Source: Deltaproteobacteria bacterium (lineage in GTDB: Bacteria > Myxococcota_A > UBA9160 > UBA6930). From it: 64,000 bases of DNA. A program made the translations under genes and the position numbers. The stretch spans positions 1 to 64,000 of the forward strand of contig VGRF01000023.1 of assembly GCA_016875395.1 (NCBI GenBank), written 5' to 3'. Positions 26,213 to 35,257 of this stretch are shown here, in pieces; position 1 is the stretch's first letter, and each line of letters opens with the position of its first letter. The notes beneath the pieces are model-generated. The model was not told the origin of the DNA. It saw nothing but the letters and a program-made list of their open reading frames with translations, and did not search any database.

Positions 26213-26758
26213 CTACTCGCCCTTCCGCTTCCCCGTCACCGCCTCGTACACGTCGTCGAGCGTGACGATCCTGTCTTCGCGAGGCGCCGAAGTCGACAGC
26301 GCGGCACCGTCGAACAAGACCTCGGTGACGCGATCAAGCTCGACTGGGATGAAGATCTCGTGCTCGACCTGAACGATCTTCTCGCCTTCCACGCGGCAGC
26401 CGCCCCATGCGAGCTTCAGCACCGTCGTCCCCACCGGCACAGGAAAACGAATCCCCGAATCGGCCCGAAACGGTGGCCGCTCTCCCTGCGGAATCACCTG
26501 AACCCCGCTGACGTACGCCTCCCCCGCGATCGACACCGCCAGCCAGCAAGCCGCCGGCTTGACCCATCCCTTCACCGAGGCTTTGTCGGCGTGGTCGTAA
26601 CTCACGTCCGGGATCAGGGGCACGCCCCGATCGTCGATCTTCAACTCCACCCACCCATGCGGATGCGCGAGCACATAGTCCCGCCGCTCCACCGGCAGCG
26701 ACGAGGCACAAGCCACGAGCACCGCAAACCCCATCAACACGATGTGACGAGCACGCAC
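26213..26758 (-). CDS. Hypothetical lipoprotein
   Basis: A 181-residue protein with a short lipoprotein signal (VLMGFAVLVACASS, lipobox LVAC) followed by a soluble domain I do not recognise. The segment PVPVGTTVLKLAWGGCRVEGEKIVQVEHEI looks beta-rich, and the C terminus ends TGKRKGE. The start is GTG 26758, six to eight bases after GGAGGT; an upstream in-frame ATG at 26827 would bury the signal peptide. It is read in the same direction as the efflux operon, but a 94-base gap with the operator separates them. Confidence 0.7.
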   Translation of the reverse strand: MRARHIVLMGFAVLVACASSLPVERRDYVLAHPHGWVELKIDDRGVPLIPDVSYDHADKASVKGWVKPAACWLAVSIAGEAYVSGVQVIPQGERPPFRADSGIRFPVPVGTTVLKLAWGGCRVEGEKIVQVEHEIFIPVELDRVTEVLFDGAALSTSAPREDRIVTLDDVYEAVTGKRKGE

Positions 26759-27095
26759 GACGACACCTCCGCTGAGCTGCGCGGGTCGGCGGGCCTCAAC
26801 GGCGCGCCGACCCGCGCACGCGTCCACCCCGTTCTACGTGAAGCCGCACAGCAAGAGCAGCCGGCGCGGGCCGCAGCGGGGGTCGCGGAGCGAGTGCCCA
26901 GGCGCGAGGCGCGCTCACGCTCGGATGCATCGCGAAGCAGCACGACCGGCGCACAGCAACCAACTGACGCGCCCGCGCGGCCGAGCGGAGGCGAGCCCCC
27001 GCGGAGGCCCGCGCCGGCTGCGCTGCCCCGAACGACCGGGTCACGCGCCACCACAAGCACGGCGAGTCTTCGACGCCGTGCGACCCCGAAGCGAG
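26759..27095. other. Intergenic region without recognisable gene
   Basis: The 337 bases between the amidohydrolase stop and the lipoprotein start hold only short open frames with Arg/Pro/Ala-rich shadow translations on both strands. I see no RNA gene, repeat or clear promoter. It presumably holds the lipoprotein promoter. Confidence 0.4.
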
Positions 27096-28337
27096 CTAGA
27101 TCTCGCCCCGCATCACCACTCCACCCTTAACAACCGCCCGCACCTTCTCGCGACTCTGCAGCAGCGCGATGTCCACCGATGGGTCGCCATCCACCACGAG
27201 CAGATCCGCGTAGTACCCCGCGCGAATCATGCCCGTCTTCACGGCCCCGCCAAACAACTCCCCGCCGTTCTTCGTGCTCCAGCGAATCACGTCTAGCGCC
27301 GGAATGCCGACCTGCTTCACGTAGAACTCCAGCTCCTCCATGTAGCGCCCGTGCGGCAGCACGATGATCCCGTAGTCGTCCCCGAGCACGACCTTCATCC
27401 CGTTCTCACGCGCGCGCTGCACGCGCCTCAGCACGTTGTCGAACTCGCTGCGCAGCCCCGCCATCTGCTCCTCGGTCGCCATCGAGAGCGCCGCCGTCGG
27501 CGAGAGCATCTGCGCGGTGAAGAACGCGCTCGGCACCCAGAACACGCCGCGCTCGAGCATCGCGTCCGAACATTCGTCGTCCATCTGATCGCCGTGGTCG
27601 ATCACGTCGATGCCGGCGGCGATCGCTTCGAGCATCACGTTCTTCCAGGCGATGTGAGCGCGCACCTTCGCGTGGCGCGAATGCGCGGTGCGGATGCAGG
27701 TGAGCAGTTCCTCCTTCGAGAGGCTCGACTCGCCCTCGTGCTCGGCGACGGCGTGACCGCCCGAGAGGAAGAGCTTGATCATGCGCGCGCCGCGCTTGAT
27801 CTCGGTGCGCACCGCGCGCTCGAACTCGTCGGGGCCGGAGCACAGCAGCTGCGCGCCCTTGTTGCCGAGATTCCACCACCACTTCTCTTGGTCCGTGTAG
27901 CCGCCGATCGCGTCGAGACCGCGGCTCGCCGGCAGCAGGCGCGGGCCCGGGATCAGGCCCTCGTTGATCGCGAGGCAAACGTCCGCGTCGATCGTGCCCG
28001 CGTTCGCGCCGCTCGAGATCACGCTCGTGACGCCGCAATCGAGTGCGAGCTTCAGGTTCTTCGCCGCCACGAGCGCGAGGTAGTTCTCAGGGCGCTCGAC
28101 GCCGAGCGGCTCGGGCTGAATCGTGATGTTGTTGTACGAGGCGTGGAAGTGGCCGGAGACGATGCCCGGCATCACGGTCTTCCCCGCCAGATCGACGACG
28201 CGATCGTCTGGCTTGGTCGCGACCGGCGCGCTTCCGACGCTCGCGATGCGATCGCCTTCGACGACGACGTTCAGGCCGGGCTGCGCCTTGGTGTCGCCAT
28301 CGAGCACGTTGGCGTTCTTCAAGATCAGGCGGGACAT
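27096..28337 (-). CDS. Amidohydrolase family metal-dependent hydrolase
   Basis: A 413-residue amidohydrolase with imidazolonepropionase/prolidase-like architecture. Metal ligands appear as His63 and His65 in SGHFHASY, a Lys in GARMIKLFLSGG, His in KVRAHIAW and in DVIDHGDQ, and an Asp in VLGDDYGI. The N- and C-terminal beta sandwich strands flank the barrel, and the protein ends VVKGGVVMRGEI. It should hydrolyse a cyclic amide or a similar bond. ATG 28337 follows GGGAGGATTTGCG. It is 19 bases downstream of the indolepyruvate oxidoreductase gene, so both are probably one transcript. Confidence 0.9.
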   Translation of the reverse strand: MSRLILKNANVLDGDTKAQPGLNVVVEGDRIASVGSAPVATKPDDRVVDLAGKTVMPGIVSGHFHASYNNITIQPEPLGVERPENYLALVAAKNLKLALDCGVTSVISSGANAGTIDADVCLAINEGLIPGPRLLPASRGLDAIGGYTDQEKWWWNLGNKGAQLLCSGPDEFERAVRTEIKRGARMIKLFLSGGHAVAEHEGESSLSKEELLTCIRTAHSRHAKVRAHIAWKNVMLEAIAAGIDVIDHGDQMDDECSDAMLERGVFWVPSAFFTAQMLSPTAALSMATEEQMAGLRSEFDNVLRRVQRARENGMKVVLGDDYGIIVLPHGRYMEELEFYVKQVGIPALDVIRWSTKNGGELFGGAVKTGMIRAGYYADLLVVDGDPSVDIALLQSREKVRAVVKGGVVMRGEI

Positions 28338-28356
28338 CGCAAATCCTCCCTAACAG

Positions 28357-31300
28357 CTAGGCCCGGCGGAACGCCGCGAGCAGCTCTGCTTCCTTCTCGC
28401 GCGCCGCTTCGAGGTGACGTTCCTTCACGCTGTCGAAGCCGCGCACCATCTCGGGCAGCGACGCGACCTCGACCGCGATCGGGAGGTTCTCGCGCGTCAG
28501 CGCGTCCGTCACCTCGCCGAGCGTGCGCTCGTAGCGCGCGATCTCGGCGCGCTCGTCGCGGCGGTGCGCAGTCCAGCCGAACGGGTCGAACGCGCTGCCG
28601 CGCAAGAACTTCAGCGCCGCCATCGCCTTGAACGCGGGCGCCATCACGCGCATCGGGATCGACCACTTCTTCACGCGCCCCGTCTCGGGATCGCGCGGCG
28701 CCAGGAACGCGGGCAGGAACTGCGGCGAGAGGTGAAGCGCTAGCGCGTAGTCGCCCTCGAACTCGCGCGCGACCTGCGCCACGAAGGAGCCGTCGCTGTA
28801 GAGCCGCGCGACTTCGTACTCGTCCTTGTAGGCGAGCAGCTTGAAGTAGTACCGCGCCGCCGCCTTCGCGAGCGCGTCGTGGCCGCGCACGATCTCTTGC
28901 TCGCGCTCGGCGACGCGCGCGACGAAGCGCCGGTAGCGCTCGGCGTACGCCGCGTTCTGGTACGCGGTGAGGAACTCCGCGCGCTTGGCGACGAGCGCGT
29001 CGAGAGACTCGCTCGCAGGCGACGCGGGCTCGCGCAGCAGCGGCCTCGCGGCGGAACGCACCGCATCGGGGTTCACGGCGAGCAGGCGCCCCCACGCGAA
29101 CGCGCGGCGGTTCATCTCGAGTCCGCGTCCGTTCAGCACCATCGCGCGATCGAGCGAGGCGAAGCCGAGCGGCAGCTTGCCGCGTTGCCACGCGAGACCC
29201 AGCAACAACATGTTCGTGGCGAGCGCGTCGCCGAGCAGCGCGACGGCGAGCTCGCTCGCGTTCACGACCTCGGTGTTCGCGTCGCCGCACACGCTGCGCA
29301 CGGCGCCGACCATCGCGTCGGCCGAGAGGTCGAGGTTCGCATTCGTCGCGAAGGCGACGGTGGGCTGCACGTGCGAGTTCACGAGCGCGAACGTGCGCGG
29401 CGCGAGCTTCGGGAGGTTCTCGAAGCTCGTCATCACCACCGCGTCGCAGCCGATCGCGAGATCCGCGCCGGCGCTTCCGATGCGCGTCGCGTGAATCTCC
29501 GCGGGCGTCTTCGCGATCCGCACGTGGCTCGCGACGGCGCCGTTCTTCTGCGCGAGGCCCGTCACGTCGAGCTCGCTCGCGCCGCGGCCTTCGAGATGCC
29601 CCGCCATCGCGACGATTGCGCCCACGGTCACGACGCCGGTGCCGCCGATGCCCGTGAGCAGCACGTTGTACGGGCGGTCGAGCGCGGGCAGCGCGGGCTC
29701 GGGCAGCGCCGCGAACAGCGCAGCCTGGTCGATGCCAGCGCCCTTCGTCTCCGCCTTGCGCAGCTTCCCGCCCGTCACCGACACGAAGCTCGGGCAGTAG
29801 CCCTTCACGCACGAGAAGTCTTTGTTGCAGCTCGACTGGTTGATCTTGCGCTTGCGGCCGAGCTCGGTTTCGAGCGGCTCGATCGAGATGCAGTTGCTCT
29901 GCACCGAGCAGTCGCCGCAGCCCTCGCACACCAGCTCGTTGATCACGATGCGGCGATCGGGGTCGTGAAACTTGTCCTGCTTGCGGAGTCGCCGAGCCTC
30001 CGCCGCACAGGTTTGGTCGTAGACGATCGCGGTGACCCCCGGCGTCTCGCGCAGCTGCTTCTGCACCGTGAGCAGCTCGCTGCGGTCGTGCACGGCGACG
30101 CCGGTGGGGAACACGCCTTCGTCGAACTTCGTGATGTCGTCCGTGACGACCACGACGCGCTTCACGCCCTCGGCAACGAGCTGGCGTGCGATCTCCGGGC
30201 ACGTCACTTCGCCTTCGAGCGGCTCGCCCTCGATCGGCTGGCCGCCCGTCATCGCGACGGCGCCGTTCACGAGCACCTTGTACGTGATGTTCACACCCGC
30301 TGCGACGCAAGCGCGGATCGCGAGCAGGCCGCTGTGGAAGTAGGTGCCGTCGCCGAGGTTCTGGAAGACGTGCGGCAGCGACGTGAACGGCGCGGTGCCG
30401 ATCCAGTTCGCGCCTTCGCCGCCCATGTGCGTGGCGCCGAACGTGCGGCGCTCGGGAAGCCACACCGCCATGCCGTGGCAGCCGATGCCGCCGAGCGCGA
30501 TCGAGCCTTCGGGCACCACGGTGGAGGTGTTGTGCGGGCAGCCCGAGCAGAAGCTCGGGAGGCGCATCAGCGCGCTCGCCGGCGCCGCGGGCATTGCAGC
30601 TTCCGCGGCGCGCAGCAGCGCCGCGTGCTCGGGCGCGCGGCGCGCGAGCCAGCTGCGAATCACGCCCGCGATCGCGCTCGGCGTGAGCTCGCCCTCGTTC
30701 GGCACGAGCGGCGCGCCGTGCTCGTCACTCTTCCCTAACAAGCGCGGCCGCTGCGCCTCGTTGAAGAGCACGCGCGCGAGCTGCTCCTCCACGATCGCGC
30801 GCTTCTCCTCCACCACGAGGACGTCTTCGAGGCCGCGGCAGAACTCGCGCGCGCCCTCGGGCTCGAGCGGCCAGGTCATCCCCACCTTGTAGATGCACAG
30901 GCCGATCTCGGCGCACTTCGCTTCGTCGAGCCCGAGCTCTTCGAGCGCTTGCCGCACGTCGAGATAGGGCTTCCCGGCCGTGATGATTCCGAAGCGACGC
31001 TTCGGCGAATCGAGCGCGATGCGATCGAGCCCGTTCGCACGCGCGAACGCCTGCGCCGCGGGCAGCTTCACCTGATACAGCGCGCGCTCGATCTCGAGCG
31101 GGACATTGTTCATCGTGACGTGGTGATCGCGCGCGGGGAACGCGAACTCGGGCGTAACGACTCGTACGCGCTCCGGGCCGACCTCGACCGAGGCGCCGCT
31201 GTCGACCGTGTCGGTGAGGCACTTCAGCGCGACCCAGCAGCCCGAGAAGCGCGACATCGCGAAGCCGAGCAGGCCGAAGTCGAGGTACTCCTGCACGCTC

Positions 31301-31830
31301 GACGGATTCAGCACGGGGATGCCGGCGTGAATCATCGCCTGCTCGCTCTGATGCGCGATCGAGCTCGACTTCGCGCCGGGGTCGTCGCCGCACAGCGCGA
31401 GCACGCCGCCGTGCTTCGCCGTGCCCATGTAGTTGCCGTGCTTGATGGGATCGAGCGAGCGGTCGACGCCCGGCCCCTTGCCGTACCAGATCGCGAACAC
31501 CCCATCCTTCTTCGGGCCCGGCTGCACCATCGCCTGCTGCGTGCCCCAGACTGCCGTCGCGGCGAGGTCCTCGTTCACGCCGGGCTGGAAGAGCACCCCC
31601 GCGCGCTCGAGGTGGGTGCGCGCCTCCCAGAGCGCGAGGTCGTAGGTGCCGAGCGGCGAGCCGCGGTAGCCCGAGATGAAGCCCGCGGTGTTCAGCCCCG
31701 CCGCGCGGTCGCGCTCGGCCTGCAGCAGCGGGAGCCGCACGAGCGCCTGCACGCCCGTGAGGAACACACGGCCCGACGCACGCGTGTAGCGGTGGTCGAG
31801 CTCGTAGGTCGTGTCGAGGGGCGTCGCCAT
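28357..31830 (-). CDS. Indolepyruvate ferredoxin oxidoreductase, fused single-chain
   Basis: A 1157-residue thiamine-diphosphate enzyme that fuses the alpha and beta domains of 2-oxoacid:ferredoxin oxidoreductases. It oxidatively decarboxylates aryl pyruvates to acyl-CoA. The N-terminal domain carries SGYRGSPLGTYD, the TPP site includes GDGTYFHSGLL, the [4Fe-4S] cluster ligands lie in CEGCGDCSVQSNC, and more cysteines follow in SSCNKDFSCVKGYC. The gamma-type domain is near GIGGTGVVTVG. I start at ATG 31830 (MATPLDTTYELDHRY). It is divergent from a luciferase-like gene across a palindromic region. Confidence 0.93.
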   Translation of the reverse strand: MATPLDTTYELDHRYTRASGRVFLTGVQALVRLPLLQAERDRAAGLNTAGFISGYRGSPLGTYDLALWEARTHLERAGVLFQPGVNEDLAATAVWGTQQAMVQPGPKKDGVFAIWYGKGPGVDRSLDPIKHGNYMGTAKHGGVLALCGDDPGAKSSSIAHQSEQAMIHAGIPVLNPSSVQEYLDFGLLGFAMSRFSGCWVALKCLTDTVDSGASVEVGPERVRVVTPEFAFPARDHHVTMNNVPLEIERALYQVKLPAAQAFARANGLDRIALDSPKRRFGIITAGKPYLDVRQALEELGLDEAKCAEIGLCIYKVGMTWPLEPEGAREFCRGLEDVLVVEEKRAIVEEQLARVLFNEAQRPRLLGKSDEHGAPLVPNEGELTPSAIAGVIRSWLARRAPEHAALLRAAEAAMPAAPASALMRLPSFCSGCPHNTSTVVPEGSIALGGIGCHGMAVWLPERRTFGATHMGGEGANWIGTAPFTSLPHVFQNLGDGTYFHSGLLAIRACVAAGVNITYKVLVNGAVAMTGGQPIEGEPLEGEVTCPEIARQLVAEGVKRVVVVTDDITKFDEGVFPTGVAVHDRSELLTVQKQLRETPGVTAIVYDQTCAAEARRLRKQDKFHDPDRRIVINELVCEGCGDCSVQSNCISIEPLETELGRKRKINQSSCNKDFSCVKGYCPSFVSVTGGKLRKAETKGAGIDQAALFAALPEPALPALDRPYNVLLTGIGGTGVVTVGAIVAMAGHLEGRGASELDVTGLAQKNGAVASHVRIAKTPAEIHATRIGSAGADLAIGCDAVVMTSFENLPKLAPRTFALVNSHVQPTVAFATNANLDLSADAMVGAVRSVCGDANTEVVNASELAVALLGDALATNMLLLGLAWQRGKLPLGFASLDRAMVLNGRGLEMNRRAFAWGRLLAVNPDAVRSAARPLLREPASPASESLDALVAKRAEFLTAYQNAAYAERYRRFVARVAEREQEIVRGHDALAKAAARYYFKLLAYKDEYEVARLYSDGSFVAQVAREFEGDYALALHLSPQFLPAFLAPRDPETGRVKKWSIPMRVMAPAFKAMAALKFLRGSAFDPFGWTAHRRDERAEIARYERTLGEVTDALTRENLPIAVEVASLPEMVRGFDSVKERHLEAAREKEAELLAAFRRA

Positions 31831-31883
31831 GCGAAGCGCGGGCGTTAGCGCTGACGAATGGACTTCGCTCGCGCGGCGCGCCT

Positions 31884-31955
31884 GGGGACGTGCACCAGGG
31901 ACGTACGTGCAACTCTCCCGCGCTATGCACGTACGTCCCCGATGCACGTGCAACG
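31884..31955. promoter_or_regulatory. Nested palindromes in divergent promoter region
   Basis: A perfect 14-base inverted repeat, GGGACGTACGTGCA (31898-31911) with TGCACGTACGTCCC (31926-31939), is separated by 14 bases. Related half-sites GGGGACGTGCA (31884-31894) and GATGCACGTGCA (31941-31952) flank it. The array lies between the starts of the indolepyruvate oxidoreductase (31830) and luciferase-like (31998) genes and looks like a multi-site operator. Confidence 0.65.
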
Positions 31956-31997
31956 GAGACGCATGTGCATCCCTCGCGATGCGCACGGGGAGCTGCG

Positions 31998-32831
31998 ATG
32001 AAGCTCGGCATCACGATGCACGCGACCGATCTCGCCATGGACGTGGCGGAGCTCGCGCGCGAGGCCGAGGCGCGCGGCTTTCACTCGCTCTACATCCCCG
32101 AGCACACGCACATCCCGGCGAGCCGTCGCACGCAGCCGCCCACGGGTACGGCGGAGCTCGAGGCGCAGTACTACCGCAGCCCCGATCCGATCGTGGCGCT
32201 CGCCGCCGCCGCCGCCGTCACGCAGCGCATCTTGTTAGGCACGGGCATCGCGCTGCCTGCGCAGCACGACCCGATCTCGTACGCGAAGCAGATCGCGACG
32301 CTCGATCGCATCGCGCGCGGCCGCTTCGTATTCGGCATCGGCTACGGCTGGAACGAGGACGAGATGGAGAACCACGGCGTCGACCCGCGCCGGCGCCGCG
32401 CGCACACGCGCGAGGCGATGCTCGCGATGCAGGCGCTCTGGTCGAACGAGGTCGCGGGTTATCAGGGGGAGTTCGTGCGCTTCACGCCGAGTTATCAATG
32501 GCCGAAGCCGGTGCAGCAACCGCGCCCGCGCGTGCTGATCGGCGGCGCGCCGGGGCCGCAGCTGTTCGCGCACATCGCCGAGTTCGGAGATGGCTGGATG
32601 CCGATCGGCGGCGCCGGCATCAAGCAGGCCCTGCCTGAGCTACGCCGCCTCTTCGAGCAGCGCGGTCGCGACCCGAGCTCGCTCCACGTCGTACCGATGG
32701 GCGTTCTCCCGGATGCGGCGAAGCTCGCCTACTACCGCGAGGTGGGCGTGACGGAATGCGTGCTTCGCCTCCCGAGCGCGCCGCGCAGCGAGGTGATGCC
32801 TGCTCTAGAGGCTTTCGCGCGGCTCCTGTGA
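31998..32831 (+). CDS. LLM-class F420-dependent oxidoreductase
   Basis: A 277-residue luciferase-like TIM-barrel protein. The opening MKLGITMHATDLAMDVAELAREAE, IPEHTHIP and the RFVFGIGYGWNEDEMENHG segment are typical of the F420-dependent branch. It differs from the homologue at 2378, so it is a separate paralogue group. ATG 31998 is supported by the family-typical N terminus; the ribosome site (GGGGAGCTGCG) is reasonable. A TTGTTAGGC word is embedded at 32232. The substrate is unknown. Confidence 0.87.
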   Translation: MKLGITMHATDLAMDVAELAREAEARGFHSLYIPEHTHIPASRRTQPPTGTAELEAQYYRSPDPIVALAAAAAVTQRILLGTGIALPAQHDPISYAKQIATLDRIARGRFVFGIGYGWNEDEMENHGVDPRRRRAHTREAMLAMQALWSNEVAGYQGEFVRFTPSYQWPKPVQQPRPRVLIGGAPGPQLFAHIAEFGDGWMPIGGAGIKQALPELRRLFEQRGRDPSSLHVVPMGVLPDAAKLAYYREVGVTECVLRLPSAPRSEVMPALEAFARLL

Positions 32832-32986
32832 GCACACGCCGCCCGCGCGTAGAGCGCGATCGAGTCGCGCTCGCGCACATCGAGCGATCCGAAAGCACGC
32901 GCGAGCTGTGGCGGCCTCGGACAGCTGCGCGGGGAGGCCGGATTCCTCGGGACGGAGCAGGCGCGGCGCGTTAACAGTTCGCATCG

Positions 32987-34678
32987 ATGGCGAACGCTCC
33001 GACAGCGCCAAGCGGAAGCGACCTCAGCGGGAGACTCGAGCCGAAGCTGGTCACCGTGCTGCGCGAAGGGCTCACTGCGCGCGACGTCGCGAGAGACGCC
33101 ACTGCGGGGGTGATCGTCGGCATCGTCGCGCTGCCGCTCGCGATCGCGTTCGCGATCGCGTCCGGTGTGTCCACCGCGCAAGGCCTCGCGACCGCGATCG
33201 TGGCGGGCTTCCTCATCTCCGCGCTCGGCGGCAGCCGCGTGCAGATCGGCGGGCCGACCGGCGCCTTCGTGGTGATCGTGTACGGCGTGGTGCAGCGCCA
33301 CGGCGTGGACGGCCTCACGCTCGCGACGCTGCTCGCCGGCGCGATGTTGTTACTGATGGGCTTCGCGCGGCTCGGCACCGTGATCCAGTTCGTGCCGTTC
33401 CCGGTGACGGTCGGCTTCACCGCCGGCATCGCGCTGATCATCGCGACCTCGCAGCTGCGCGACGTGCTCGGCCTCGAGATCGCGACGCTTCCGGCAGGCT
33501 TCCTCGATCAGATCGCGGCCTACTGGCAGCACGCGGGCGAAGTGAGCCTGTGGGCGCTCGCGATCGGCGGCGGCACGACGCTGCTCGTCGCGCTGTGGCC
33601 GCGCATTCTCCCGCGCGTGCCGGGCTCACTCGTGGCGATCGTGCTCGGGACTGCGGCGGTGCAGCTGTTGGGTCTGCCCGTCGAGACGATCGCCGACCGC
33701 TTCGGCGCGGTTCCTTCGAGCCTGCCCACACCGCACATCCCGAGCTTCACGCTCGAGCAGGTGCGCGCCGTGTTTCCCGACGCCGTCTCGATCGCGCTGC
33801 TCGGCGCGATCGAATCGCTGCTCTCCGCGGTCGTCGCCGACGGCATGGCCGGCACTCGACATCGCTCGAACATGGAGCTCGTCGCGCAGGGCGTCGCGAA
33901 CCTCGCGTCGCCGCTATTCGGCGGCATTCCGGCGACCGGCGCGATCGCGCGCACCGCCACCAACGTGAAGAACGGCGGGCGCACGCCGATCGCCGGCATC
34001 GTCCACTCCCTCACGTTGCTCGCGATCCTCTACCTCGCCGGAAATTGGGCCGGGTTGATTCCGCTCGCGACGCTCGGCGGAATTCTGCTCGTCGTCGCGT
34101 GGAACATGAGCGAGCTGCACGTCGTGCGCAGTCTGCTCAAGGCGCCGCGCAGCGACGTGCTCGTGATGGCGTCGACCTTCGTGCTCACGATCGCAATCGA
34201 CCTCACCGTCGCGATCCAAGTCGGCATGGTGCTCGCGGCCTTCCTGTTCATGCGCCGCATGGCCGAGATCAGCGAGGCCGGTTACGTGCGTCGCATGGCG
34301 AGCGAGGAGCCGCGCTCCGACGACCCGGAGGCGAGCGCGCAGCTCGACGTTCCCGACGGCGTCGAGATGTTCGAGCTGTACGGGACACTCTTCTTCGGCG
34401 CCGTCGCGAAGTTCAAGGACGCGGTGCGCCAGATGGAGCGGCGCCCTCGCGTGATGATCTTGCGCATACGAGACGTCGTGGTGATCGACGCGTCGGTGAT
34501 CCGAGCGCTCGAAGATCTGCTCGCGCAGACTCGACGCGACGGCACCACGCTTCTGCTCTCGGGCGTGCATGCCCAGCCCCTCGTCGCGATCGAACGCAGC
34601 GGCTTTCTCGATCGCCTCGGCGAGCACAATGCGCTGCCGGACATTCGCAGCGCGTTGGCTCGCGCGCGTGAGATCTAG
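32987..34678 (+). CDS. SulP-family anion transporter with STAS domain
   Basis: A 563-residue inner-membrane transporter. The membrane part (about 35-430) has the SulP signature LPLAIAFAIASGVSTAQGL and repeated hydrophobic segments such as LLAGAMLLLMGFARLG. A cytoplasmic STAS domain follows (about 455-560), with the conserved VVVIDASVIRALEDLL. It should carry sulfate, bicarbonate or another anion. Its stop overlaps the convergent HD-GYP gene end by four bases. The position near a sulfotransferase and a sulfatase-like gene is suggestive only. Confidence 0.92.
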   Translation: MANAPTAPSGSDLSGRLEPKLVTVLREGLTARDVARDATAGVIVGIVALPLAIAFAIASGVSTAQGLATAIVAGFLISALGGSRVQIGGPTGAFVVIVYGVVQRHGVDGLTLATLLAGAMLLLMGFARLGTVIQFVPFPVTVGFTAGIALIIATSQLRDVLGLEIATLPAGFLDQIAAYWQHAGEVSLWALAIGGGTTLLVALWPRILPRVPGSLVAIVLGTAAVQLLGLPVETIADRFGAVPSSLPTPHIPSFTLEQVRAVFPDAVSIALLGAIESLLSAVVADGMAGTRHRSNMELVAQGVANLASPLFGGIPATGAIARTATNVKNGGRTPIAGIVHSLTLLAILYLAGNWAGLIPLATLGGILLVVAWNMSELHVVRSLLKAPRSDVLVMASTFVLTIAIDLTVAIQVGMVLAAFLFMRRMAEISEAGYVRRMASEEPRSDDPEASAQLDVPDGVEMFELYGTLFFGAVAKFKDAVRQMERRPRVMILRIRDVVVIDASVIRALEDLLAQTRRDGTTLLLSGVHAQPLVAIERSGFLDRLGEHNALPDIRSALARAREI

Positions 34679-35244
34679 GCGCGCGCGACGAACCCTAGCC
34701 TTGCCGCTTCCTCGATCATCTCGTCGTCGAGCTGCTCCGGATCGAGGTACTCCGCCGCGTAACGCAGGTGCACCTTCTCGCGCACGAACGTCTGGAACAG
34801 CTCCGCGTCGATGTGCCCCTCGCCCGCCATCTTCTCGAGGATCGACAGCACCTGACGCAGCGGCATGCCGGGCTTGTAGGGGCGGTCCTTCGCGGTGAGC
34901 GCCTCGAACACGTCGGCGAGCCCGAGGATGCGGCCCTGCATCGAGATCTGGTTCTTCATGAGGCCCTGCGGATAGCCCGTGCCGTCCATGCGCTCGTGGT
35001 GCGCCCCGGCGATCGCGGGCACGCCGCGCAGCGAACGCGGGTAGGGCAACTGCTCGAGCATCTCGATCGAGGCGACGACGTGGTGGTTGATGATCTCGCG
35101 TTCGCGCGCGTTCAGCGTGCCGCGCGAGATCGTGAGGTTCTCGATCTCCTCGTCGCCGAGCAGCGCGCGCTCGGCGCCCGCCGTGTCGCGGAACGCGTAG
35201 CGCTCGGCGATCTCGCGCACGCGCCGCTGCGCCGCGGGATCCAT
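34675..35244 (-). CDS. C-terminal GYP half of the HD-GYP gene, possibly translated alone
   Basis: This 189-residue frame starts at ATG 35244, five bases after the G8 tract, which is itself a fair ribosome-binding sequence (GGGGGAG). It carries the GYP signature HHERMDGTGYP but lacks the HD pair and the sensor domains. If the frameshift is real, this fragment may be made on its own, though it would not be a complete phosphodiesterase. If the frameshift is a sequencing error, it is simply the end of the gene above. Confidence 0.45.
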   Translation of the reverse strand: MDPAAQRRVREIAERYAFRDTAGAERALLGDEEIENLTISRGTLNAREREIINHHVVASIEMLEQLPYPRSLRGVPAIAGAHHERMDGTGYPQGLMKNQISMQGRILGLADVFEALTAKDRPYKPGMPLRQVLSILEKMAGEGHIDAELFQTFVREKVHLRYAAEYLDPEQLDDEMIEEAARLGFVARA

Positions 35245-35249
35245 GTACT

Positions 35250-35257
35250 CCCCCCCC
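35250..35257 (-). other. Homopolymeric G8 tract at frameshift
   Basis: Eight consecutive C on the plus strand (G on the coding strand) mark the exact point where the HD-GYP reading frame changes. Seven G would keep the full protein in frame. Runs of this kind are prone to slipped-strand change and to sequencing miscalls. Confidence 0.85.

Noticed and set aside
31831-31997. N-terminal extensions of the indolepyruvate oxidoreductase and luciferase-like frames into the divergent gap
   Set aside because: The two extensions resemble each other only because they translate opposite strands of the same palindromes. Neither matches its family.
33914-35249. Continuation of the HD-GYP N-terminal frame to 33914, giving a 1019-residue protein
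   Set aside because: After the G8 tract the translation becomes Arg-rich nonsense and overlaps the SulP gene. The true C-terminal domain is in the neighbouring frame and ends at 34675.
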